The translations under genes and the position numbers were made by a program. Of a stretch of DNA of 11,295 nt, positions 6,475 through 11,295 are shown piece after piece. Source of the stretch: an uncultured bacterium (lineage in GTDB: Bacteria > Patescibacteriota > Minisyncoccia > Phycocordibacterales > UBA1006); assembly GCA_903920485.1 (NCBI GenBank), contig CAIXMG010000034.1, positions 1-11,295 on the forward strand. Reading direction: 5' to 3'. The first letter of the stretch is position 1. Every line of letters starts with the position of its first letter. The notes under the pieces were generated by a model that was not told the DNA's origin, did no database searches, and worked only from the letters and a program-made list of their open reading frames with translations.

Positions 6475-6510
6475 GATACGCGAGGATGAATAAGGGATTT
6501 CTAAAAGCGA

Positions 6511-6528
6511 ATTAAACTTTTCATAAAC
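6511..6528 (-). promoter_or_regulatory. Direct-repeat operator GTTTA-N6-GTTTAA before the E1 gene
   Basis: On the minus strand GTTTA (6528-6524) and GTTTAA (6517-6512) are spaced 11 bases start to start, the period used by OmpR/PhoB-family regulators. It touches the last stop-codon base of the regulator gene at 6528 and lies about 40 bases before the E1 start. A weak -10 (TAGAAA, 9 bases after the second repeat) may follow. The same arrangement occurs at 7256-7272, so the regulator encoded next door is the likely ligand (inference). Confidence 0.5.
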
Positions 6529-7199
6529 TACGATTTCGACACGGAGAAAAAATATCCGCGCTTCGGAACGGTCTGGATGAACCTTCGCTTTTCAGTTTCG
6601 AGCTTCTTGCGCAGAAGGCGAATGTGCGTGTCGACGGTATTGGTGAAGGGGTCGGTGTTCATGTCCCATACGTGCTCGAGCATCATCTCGCGCGAAAGGA
6701 CAATGCCTTCGTTCCTCATGAGGTACTCAAGCAGGGCGAACTCCTTGTTGCGCAAGGGAACGGGTTTTCCGTTGAGGGTAACGGTGCACTTGTTCGAGTC
6801 GAGGACCAGTTTGCCGACCTTGAGGACGTTTCCGTGAAGCACTTCGCCGCGTCGGCTGAGGGCGCGTAGGCGAACGGTCAGTTCGCGCAACGAAAAGGGC
6901 TTGGTCATGTAGTCGTCGCAGACCGACAGCATGTCGACCTTGATGTCTATATCCGCTTCCACGGAGAGGACGAGGATGGGAACGGAAGGCTTGGCATTTC
7001 GGATCATTGCTGAGATTTCGTCACCGACAAGGTCCGGAAGATGAAAATCCATGACGATGGCGTCATAGGTGTTCATGGTCGCAAGGGAAATGCCTTGTGC
7101 ACCGGTCGGAGCGATATCGACCGCACACAGCTCGGCTTCGAGCCCCTTCTTGATGAAGGTCGCGATGGCGGCTTCGTCTTCTATCACGAGAATTTTCAT
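6528..7199 (-). CDS. OmpR/PhoB-family response regulator (first two-component system)
   Basis: This 223-residue regulator has a receiver domain (residues about 1-117): acidic residues in VIEDEA, phospho-acceptor Asp51 (IVMDFHLPD), switch Ser79 (LVLSVEAD) and Lys100 (MTKPFSLREL). The winged-helix domain (about 125-220) has VPLRNKEFALLEYLMRN, SREMMLEHVW, the recognition helix TNTVDTHIRLLRKKL and the wing FIQTVPKRGYFFSV. I start it at the ATG at 7199 because the protein then begins MKILVIEDE as in the family and a TATAAT box ends 9 bases before it; a longer frame from 7253 adds 18 unrelated residues and would run through that promoter. It is first in an apparent operon with the E1 and acyltransferase genes. 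The multi-TM kinase at 2774-4771 is the probable partner. Confidence 0.93.
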   Translation of the reverse strand: MKILVIEDEAAIATFIKKGLEAELCAVDIAPTGAQGISLATMNTYDAIVMDFHLPDLVGDEISAMIRNAKPSVPILVLSVEADIDIKVDMLSVCDDYMTKPFSLRELTVRLRALSRRGEVLHGNVLKVGKLVLDSNKCTVTLNGKPVPLRNKEFALLEYLMRNEGIVLSREMMLEHVWDMNTDPFTNTVDTHIRLLRKKLETEKRRFIQTVPKRGYFFSVSKS

Positions 7200-7208
7200 A
7201 ACGCCATG

Positions 7209-7237
7209 ATTATATCGCAAGGAGTCTTTTTGTAAAA
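7209..7237 (-). promoter_or_regulatory. Promoter of the regulator-E1-acyltransferase operon
   Basis: On the minus strand TATAAT (7214-7209), with a weak -35 TTTTAC (7237-7232) 17 bases upstream, ends 9 bases before the ATG at 7199. The leader would be 1-3 bases. It is divergent from the promoter of the 146-residue gene. Confidence 0.6.
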
Positions 7238-7255
7238 CGAAAGCGGCTCGCATGC

Positions 7256-7289
7256 GTTTAGAAAGAGTTTAACTTTTTCGAGATATACT
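7256..7289 (+). promoter_or_regulatory. Promoter of the 146-residue gene with direct-repeat operator
   Basis: GTTTA (7256-7260) and GTTTAA (7267-7272) are 11 bases apart, followed by a TATACT -10 box (7284-7289) 12 bases after the second GTTTA. No -35 hexamer is present at the proper distance; the repeats occupy that place, as at activator-dependent promoters of PhoB-type regulators. Transcription would start near 7296, 14 bases before the ATG. Confidence 0.5.
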
Positions 7290-7309
7290 CCTTGTCGTAA
7301 TACGGATAT

Positions 7310-7750
7310 ATGATCGCTTTGGTAACTTACAACAAACTGCTCCCTTACCAGAAGGGCGCGAACGCGGTATGCGGTACGAAGGTATTGGTTCTGCCCGAAA
7401 CGTTCGTTCCGAAGATGCCTGCCAGCGTTCGACAGGACGATCCGAACTGGCAGGAACTGCTTCGCTATAAAAAAGACCTGAACAAGGTCATCATTTTCGC
7501 GGGCAAGAAAAGCTCGGGTGCGCTTGAGATCGTCGACCTTGCCTGCGAGTCGTTCGCGGACCAGAAGAAATGCCTGTTCTTCGTGTTGTGCGATCACGAG
7601 CTGAATGAGAAGGTCGAACGCCTGAAGTATCACGGGATTCCCGCAACCCAATATGTCTCGTTCGCAGACGGTTACTTGCCATGCCAGGAGGCGCCCCTGA
7701 TGAAGGGGTATATGATGGACTTCATTGATCGGGTGTCGAATGCCGAATAG
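7310..7750 (+). CDS. Unrecognised 146-residue cytoplasmic protein
   Basis: I do not recognise this protein. It has no signal peptide or membrane helix. It begins MIALVTYNKLLPYQKGANAV. A middle part alternates strands and helices (KVIIFAGKK at about 65-73, SGALEIVDLACESFADQKK, then the strand CLFFVLCDH, then a helix before KYHGIPATQYVSF), which suggests a small alpha/beta, Rossmann-like or receiver-like sandwich. There are five cysteines, two of them close together in CLFFVLC. No catalytic motif is apparent. The reading is supported by the promoter and GTTTA operator at 7256-7289 and by an internal composition resembling its neighbours. It diverges from the first regulator and may belong to the same regulon as the E1/acyltransferase pair. 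The frame ends 104 bases before the convergent DoxX gene. Confidence 0.7.
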   Translation: MIALVTYNKLLPYQKGANAVCGTKVLVLPETFVPKMPASVRQDDPNWQELLRYKKDLNKVIIFAGKKSSGALEIVDLACESFADQKKCLFFVLCDHELNEKVERLKYHGIPATQYVSFADGYLPCQEAPLMKGYMMDFIDRVSNAE

Positions 7751-7854
7751 GCCTCATTACCCAAAGGGATGAAATTGGTGTTCATTATAAAGTAATCCCA
7801 AGCAGGCGCAGTACAAGCGGCACAACGGGGTCTGCGGTTAATTGTGCTAACCCT

Positions 7855-8337
7855 TTAGACGGTCGGATTTTGCCTGGACTTGGCCAATTCCGTAAAATAA
7901 TTCTGCTTGGCTCGCGACGGGAGCGGCGCTTCTGGTACTCTTGTGGACGGAAGAGAGACGCAGGGCTCCTCTCGGAAGAACATGTCGATGGAAACCGGAC
8001 TTGATCCGTAAAAGAATATCGAGATCATGGCGACGGTAAGCCCGAAGTCCCGCACTCCGATTGCGCCATACCCCACGGTTACCGTGATATCAGCAAGGTG
8101 AAGCGCGATGAACAGCGCGACGGCTCTGGTGTAGATGCCGAAGAACAGCATAGTTCCCGCAACGATCTCGAACCATCCGTTAAGATAGATCAGTGACAGC
8201 TGGCTTATGGGCAGGGTCGCCGCCCACGGAGGCAGGAATCCCAACCACGATGTCGGGTCCGAAAGCTGCTGGTATCCGAACCAGATGATCACGGCTGCTA
8301 TTCCGATGCGCAGGATAACTGATGATGCTTTTTTCAT
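7855..8337 (-). CDS. DoxX-like membrane protein
   Basis: This 160-residue protein has four hydrophobic helices (about 5-22, 47-67, 70-89 and 95-113), the layout of the DoxX/DoxD family. Supporting strings are RIGIAAVIIWFGYQQL in helix 1, NGWFEIVAGTMLFFGIYTRAVAL across helices 2-3, and DFGLTVAMISIFF in helix 4. DoxX proteins are linked to respiratory or thiol redox chemistry at the membrane, but the biochemical role of most is unsettled. Residues about 120-160 form a hydrophilic, basic, cysteine-containing tail that is longer than I would expect. It follows the FMN-binding gene by 21 bases on the same strand with no terminator or promoter between, so the two form an operon. No Shine-Dalgarno sequence precedes the ATG at 8337. 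The pairing suggests electron or thiol transfer at the cell surface (inference). Confidence 0.8.
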   Translation of the reverse strand: MKKASSVILRIGIAAVIIWFGYQQLSDPTSWLGFLPPWAATLPISQLSLIYLNGWFEIVAGTMLFFGIYTRAVALFIALHLADITVTVGYGAIGVRDFGLTVAMISIFFYGSSPVSIDMFFREEPCVSLPSTRVPEAPLPSRAKQNYFTELAKSRQNPTV

Positions 8338-8358
8338 AATGGGAATGGGGGGCTGTGG

Positions 8359-8955
8359 TTATGCAGTAGCCTCCTTCTTTATTTTTGCCAAGGCTGCATT
8401 GAATCCGCTGCCGGTAAGCGACGATCCCGACACTCGGCCAAGGCTCACGCTTGCGATGTTCCTTCCGGTGACGTAGGTCTTGTATCCGGAGATGAACATG
8501 TTCTGATAGCGACTTGAGGTGCGGTTATCTGCCTCGTTCGTTATGGTGGAACTCTCGATGATACCGTCCTTCAGGGTTACGGAAACCGTGATGCTTTCGG
8601 TTCCGGCAGGGGAATCGTAACTTCCTTTTGCGGAATAGGTTCCGTCAGCATAAGGAGAGGAAGGCTTCGCGGGGACACTGACCGGAGCGGTCTTTTTTAT
8701 TGCCGGCGGCGGTGTGACGCTTCCGACGGTTTCTTTTGTGGCAGGAGCGGTGGTGGTCGCGGTCGTGACAGGAGTTTCAAGAGGTGCCGGGACGCTGGGA
8801 GTTGGATCGATGGGGACGTCTGCGGCAACGGGCTGGCTCTGGTCAGGGGAAGGGTTGTCATTGCTCTTGTTCCCGAACTCGACCAGGATAAAGCCCGACC
8901 CCAATATGAAGGCGATGAAGAAGACGATCCCGATGATTGGCTTTGTTGATTTCAT
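8359..8955 (-). CDS. Membrane-anchored FMN-binding-domain protein
   Basis: This 198-residue protein has a signal anchor (residues about 6-26), a Pro/Thr/Ala-rich extracellular stalk (about 33-98) and a C-terminal FMN_bind-like domain (about 100-196). The domain shows YADGTYSAKGSYDSPAG, the strand ITVSVTLKDGIIESSTIT, and the closing VSGSSLTGSGFNAAL (175-189). In NqrC/RnfG-type proteins the last segment reads SGATxT, and FMN is joined to the Thr by ApbE. Here it is SGSSLT, so Ser179 takes the place of the acceptor Thr and Ser replaces Ala. Covalent FMN is possible but uncertain; no ApbE gene is in the window. I reject a longer frame reaching 9582 because it runs through the opposite-strand regulator; at 8955 the protein starts with a proper anchor, 7 bases after TATACT. 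It is the first gene of an operon with DoxX and is probably controlled by the second regulator. Confidence 0.8.
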   Translation of the reverse strand: MKSTKPIIGIVFFIAFILGSGFILVEFGNKSNDNPSPDQSQPVAADVPIDPTPSVPAPLETPVTTATTTAPATKETVGSVTPPPAIKKTAPVSVPAKPSSPYADGTYSAKGSYDSPAGTESITVSVTLKDGIIESSTITNEADNRTSSRYQNMFISGYKTYVTGRNIASVSLGRVSGSSLTGSGFNAALAKIKKEATA

Positions 8956-8962
8956 GCCTGGC

Positions 8963-9000
8963 AGTATAGTACGAGGAAGATGACGGCAAGGTGACAAGTC
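8963..9000 (-). promoter_or_regulatory. FMN-binding/DoxX promoter with GTCA-type direct-repeat box
   Basis: On the minus strand a 22-base box (9000-8979) contains TTGTCAC and, 11 bases on, CGTCAT. Ten bases after it comes the -10 TATACT (8968-8963), which ends 7 bases before the ATG at 8955. The box is identical at 18 of 22 positions to one at 10689-10710, and three of the four differences are C/T changes. The 11-base period and the TGTCA-like half-sites resemble Pho boxes bound by PhoB-type regulators. Placement over the -35 region suggests activation. Confidence 0.65.
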
Positions 9001-9030
9001 GGTTCCCAGGGACTGTGCATGAAAAAGGGG

Positions 9031-9039
9031 TGCTATACT
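9031..9039 (+). promoter_or_regulatory. Extended -10 promoter of the second regulator gene
   Basis: TGC-TATACT is an extended -10 ending 6 bases before the ATG at 9046, so the A of the ATG is the expected first transcribed base. The shared box at 8979-9000 is about 30 bases upstream and could also allow autoregulation. Confidence 0.6.
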
Positions 9040-9045
9040 CTTGGT

Positions 9046-9717
9046 ATGCGCATTCTCATCATCGAAGACAATGAAAAACTTGCCCAATCCCTCAAGAAGG
9101 GCCTTGAGCAGAAAAAGTTCGTCGCAGATTACCTCACGGACGGGAATCATGGATACCAGCGCCTGACGTCCTCGGACACCTCGTATGACGCGGTCATCCT
9201 CGACGTGATGCTTCCCGGCAAGGATGGCGTTTCCATCTGCCGTGACTTGCGCAAGCAGAATCACCGCATCCCCATCCTCATGCTTACCGCGAAAGACACC
9301 CTGGCCGAAAAGATCACCGGTCTTGAAGAAGGGGCTGACGATTATCTGGTGAAGCCGTTTGCTTTCGAGGAGCTGGTTGCCAGGCTGCGTGCGCTGCTGC
9401 GTCGTCCTTCGGCCATGGTTTCCGAGGAGATTGTCATGTACGGGATCTCGCTGAACGCGTCGACCCGCACCGTAAGCAGAAACGGCCACGTGGTGCCGCT
9501 TTCCCACAAGGAATTCACGATCCTCGAGTACCTGATGAGAAATCCCGGACGCGTCGTTACCCGGCAGGAGATTCTCGACCATGCCTGGGAATATGAATTC
9601 AATCCGTTCAGCAACCTGGTTGACGTCAAGATAAAGAACATCCGCAAGAAGGTCGATCCGGATGCGCAGGTCATCGAAACAATCCGCGGCGCAGGATACC
9701 GCCTTAACGAACGCTAA
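9046..9717 (+). CDS. OmpR/PhoB-family response regulator (second two-component system)
   Basis: This 223-residue regulator has a receiver (about 1-118) with acidic residues in IIEDNE, phospho-acceptor Asp53 (VILDVMLPGKDG), Thr81 (LMLTAKD) and Lys103 (LVKPFAFEEL). The winged-helix domain (about 128-222) has VPLSHKEFTILEYLMRN, TRQEILDHAWEYEF, the recognition helix SNLVDVKIKNIRKKV and the wing VIETIRGAGYRL. The overall pattern is close to the CusR/CopR/TcrA type, though the signal is unknown. A longer frame from 9019 would add nine residues; the ATG at 9046 is preferred because of the extended -10 box 6 bases before it and the normal MRILIIED start. The partner kinase follows after 8 bases. The regulator probably binds the 22-base boxes at 8979-9000 and 10689-10710 and so controls the neighbouring flavoprotein genes (inference). 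Confidence 0.94.
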   Translation: MRILIIEDNEKLAQSLKKGLEQKKFVADYLTDGNHGYQRLTSSDTSYDAVILDVMLPGKDGVSICRDLRKQNHRIPILMLTAKDTLAEKITGLEEGADDYLVKPFAFEELVARLRALLRRPSAMVSEEIVMYGISLNASTRTVSRNGHVVPLSHKEFTILEYLMRNPGRVVTRQEILDHAWEYEFNPFSNLVDVKIKNIRKKVDPDAQVIETIRGAGYRLNER

Positions 9718-9725
9718 AAAATAAC

Positions 9726-10688
9726 ATGTTCAAGAAAGCACGAATCAGGTTGAGTTTTTATTACGTCGCGATCATCGCCGTCGGCATGATTATTTTCAGT
9801 ACGGTTTTTTACGTGTATTCGGTACAGGACATACGGCACGATGCCAGTCACGATACCAGCATCAGTGCCCAGACAAGGGCGGCGGCCGTCAGTCACACCT
9901 TGGGCGAACTTGAGGGTGCGATCATCGTTTCGAACCTCGTGATCCTGCTCATTTTGAGCTTCCTCGCATACCTGCTTGCAGGAAAAACCCTCAAGCCGAT
10001 CCAGGAGGCGCTCGATGCGCAAGAGCGGTTCAGTGCCAACGCCTCTCACGAACTGCGCACGCCGCTTGCCGTCATGAAACTTGAGAACGAGATATTCCTC
10101 GACCAGGAACACGCGACGGCACAAGATGCTCGGGCACTTGCCAAAAGCAATCTTGAGGAAATCGACCGCATGGCAGGCATGGTGCAGAGCCTTCTCGTCC
10201 TGGCCCGCAACAAGGCGACGCACCAGCTGTCGGATTCGGAACCGTTCGACTTGTCACACTTGGTATCCGTTATCGTGCAAAGGATCGAACGCCTGCATCA
10301 CTCAAAGGACATTCGCGTCGAGCTTTCGGTATTGCCGAATGTCGAGCTGACCGGCGACCGCAAGCTGGTCGAGCAGGCGATCACCAACATCGTGCAAAAC
10401 GCCTTTGCCTATACCCGCGAAGGCTTCATCAGGGTTTCCGTCGGCCGCGACCGTTCAAGTGTCACCGTAAGGGTTTCCGATTCGGGGATCGGCATCGACG
10501 ACAAGGATCTGCGGCGAATCACGGAACCCTTCTTCAAGGCGGATCGGTCGCGTACGCAGTCGGTGAGCAGTTTCGGGTTGGGGCTTTCCATTGTCCAGGA
10601 GGTAGTCGAGCTCCACAAGGGGACGTTTTCAATCGAAAGCGTTCCTGGGCAGGGAACGACCGCTATTCTTGCGTTTCCGGTCGCCTAG
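9726..10688 (+). CDS. Sensor histidine kinase (second two-component system)
   Basis: This 320-residue kinase has two membrane helices (about 11-31 and 66-85) with only about 34 residues between them outside the cell, too few for a folded ligand-binding domain. The second helix leads almost directly into the dimerisation helix, with His108 in ANASHELRTPLAVMKLE, and little or no HAMP domain. The ATP domain has an N box (ITNIVQNAFAYTREG), G1 (SDSGIGI, about 251-257), F (ITEPFFKADRS) and G2 (FGLGLSIV). All main catalytic residues are present. Kinases with such short loops often sense the membrane, redox state or another membrane protein rather than a soluble ligand. The gene lies 8 bases after its regulator with no promoter or Shine-Dalgarno sequence, so the two form an operon. 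The adjacent flavoprotein genes suggest a redox cue (inference). Confidence 0.93.
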   Translation: MFKKARIRLSFYYVAIIAVGMIIFSTVFYVYSVQDIRHDASHDTSISAQTRAAAVSHTLGELEGAIIVSNLVILLILSFLAYLLAGKTLKPIQEALDAQERFSANASHELRTPLAVMKLENEIFLDQEHATAQDARALAKSNLEEIDRMAGMVQSLLVLARNKATHQLSDSEPFDLSHLVSVIVQRIERLHHSKDIRVELSVLPNVELTGDRKLVEQAITNIVQNAFAYTREGFIRVSVGRDRSSVTVRVSDSGIGIDDKDLRRITEPFFKADRSRTQSVSSFGLGLSIVQEVVELHKGTFSIESVPGQGTTAILAFPVA

Positions 10689-10725
10689 GATTTGTCATCT
10701 TGTCGTCATGTCCGATTCTTACAAT
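10689..10725 (+). promoter_or_regulatory. Mqo-like gene promoter with GTCAT direct-repeat box
   Basis: The 22-base box (10689-10710) contains GTCAT at 10694-10698 and again at 10705-10709, an 11-base period. Nine bases later comes the -10 TACAAT (10720-10725), which ends 6 bases before the ATG at 10732. There is no proper -35 hexamer. The arrangement matches that before the FMN-binding gene within one base, which makes shared activation by the second regulator likely. Confidence 0.65.
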
Positions 10726-10731
10726 GAAACT

Positions 10732-11295
10732 ATGAAATTACACCAGGAAGACATATATGATGTGATCGTCGTCGGTGGCGGAGCAAGCGGAGCGGCTCTC
10801 CTGTACACGCTTTCGAAGTACACAAACATCGGGAGGATTGCCTTGGTTGAGAAATATCCCGAAATCGGCTCGGTGAATTCGAACGCGGTGAACAACAGCC
10901 AGACGCTCCATGTCGGCGACATCGAGACGAATTATTCGGTCGAGAAGGCCCGGCAAGTGAAGCCTGCGGCCATGATGGTTGCCCACTATGTGGAGCGTCT
11001 CAGTTACGAGGAACAGCATCCCATCATGAGGCATGTCTCGAAAATGATCCTTGCCGTCGGGGCCGAAGAGGTCCAGGAACTTTCCCTCAGGCATGAAAAG
11101 ATCAAGGATCTCTTTCCTGGTTTGGAAAAACTGGACGCGAAGGGGATTTCCCGAGTCGAGCCGAACGTCATGAGGGGAAGGAATCCCGACGAACCAGTCC
11201 TTGCGCTGTTCGATCCCCACGGATATTCCATTGATTTCGGCATGCTTTCAAGATCGCTCGTGGAACACGCGAAAGACGCATCGGACAAGACGACC
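10732..11295 (+). CDS. Malate:quinone oxidoreductase-like FAD enzyme, partial (3' end outside window)
   Basis: The first 188 residues are present. DVIVVGGGASGAALLYTL (10-27) is the FAD-binding Rossmann motif, ending in an acidic residue at IALVEK (Glu40). NNSQTLHVGDIETNYS (54-69) and EKARQVKPAAMMVAHYVERL correspond to the region in Mqo with the NNAGTGHSA and LNYTP strings. DPHGYSIDFGMLSRSLV (161-177) matches the 'D.G.dv.FG.LtR.l' segment. Mqo oxidises malate and passes electrons to quinone at the inner face of the membrane. Whether malate is the substrate here is uncertain, since related 2-hydroxyacid oxidases look alike. An in-frame ATG at 10708 would add eight residues; I prefer 10732 because the -10 TACAAT ends 6 bases before it and the longer start would lie inside the operator. 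It follows the second kinase by 43 bases. Confidence 0.75.
   Translation, partial: MKLHQEDIYDVIVVGGGASGAALLYTLSKYTNIGRIALVEKYPEIGSVNSNAVNNSQTLHVGDIETNYSVEKARQVKPAAMMVAHYVERLSYEEQHPIMRHVSKMILAVGAEEVQELSLRHEKIKDLFPGLEKLDAKGISRVEPNVMRGRNPDEPVLALFDPHGYSIDFGMLSRSLVEHAKDASDKTT

Noticed and set aside
5503..6489. A 328-codon open frame on the plus strand
   Set aside because: It is the antisense shadow of the E1-like gene, whose ATP loop and NRQ motifs are unmistakable.
1504..7762. An exact 13-base repeat, GGCCTCATTACCC, at 1504-1516 and 7750-7762
   Set aside because: About one such pair is expected by chance in a window of this length, and the match does not extend on either side.
7820..7847. Inverted repeat GCACAA/TTGTGC between the convergent genes
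   Set aside because: The arms are only 6 bases with a 16-base loop and no U-run on either strand, so it does not support a terminator call. I see nothing else clear in 7751-7854.
8956..9582. N-terminal extension of the FMN-binding gene to 9582
   Set aside because: It lies antisense to the second response regulator and crosses both promoters. The internal ATG at 8955 starts with a normal signal anchor, 7 bases after a -10 box.
10247..10268. A sequence resembling the first half of the GTCA box within the second kinase gene
   Set aside because: Only the first ten bases match, the second half-site is missing, and it lies in coding sequence.
1..11295. Recoding of TGA, as in some Patescibacteria
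   Set aside because: Several clear genes end at TGA directly after their family C-termini (for example at 1424, 2774 and 5500), and none needs TGA read-through.
1..11295. CRISPR arrays, insertion sequences, phage genes or attachment sites
   Set aside because: No spaced repeat array, transposase, integrase or terminal repeats were seen on either strand.

Overview
The window looks like a chromosomal segment from a bacterium of the Patescibacteria (Candidate Phyla Radiation) type. The clues are indirect: small genes, a DUF6496-type protein, a kinase with a multi-helix sensor common in that group, an orphan solute-binding protein, almost no Shine-Dalgarno sequences, and many starts 6-9 bases after a -10 box, as in leaderless mRNAs. 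TGA is a normal stop. No ribosomal or marker gene is present, so this placement is an inference.

Left part (1-2742): a partial winged-helix regulator (minus) diverges from an anchored type-I periplasmic binding protein (plus). A small DUF6496-type protein and a secreted fibronectin-III-like protein follow. A perfect bidirectional hairpin terminator closes this part.

Middle part (2774-7750): a large multi-TM/GAF sensor kinase and an OmpR/PhoB-type response regulator, both on the minus strand, enclose two biosynthetic genes: an E1/ThiF-like adenylating enzyme and a LuxI/FeeM-like acyltransferase, which overlap by 13 bases. Facing away from the regulator is an unrecognised 146-residue protein. 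A direct repeat, GTTTA-N6-GTTTAA, lies before both the E1 gene and the 146-residue gene and nowhere else I could find. I read this as a candidate signalling or metabolite cassette: sensor, regulator, E1, acyltransferase and perhaps the unknown protein.

Right part (7855-11295): an FMN-binding-domain protein and a DoxX-like membrane protein (minus) diverge from a second two-component system (plus), which is followed by a partial malate:quinone-oxidoreductase-like flavoprotein. A 22-base box with two GTCAT repeats 11 bases apart, identical at 18 of 22 positions, sits 10 or 9 bases before the -10 boxes of the FMN-binding gene and the Mqo-like gene. This suggests one redox regulon controlled by the second regulator.

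There is no gene-free stretch longer than 300 bases, and I saw no tRNA, rRNA, CRISPR array or insertion sequence.
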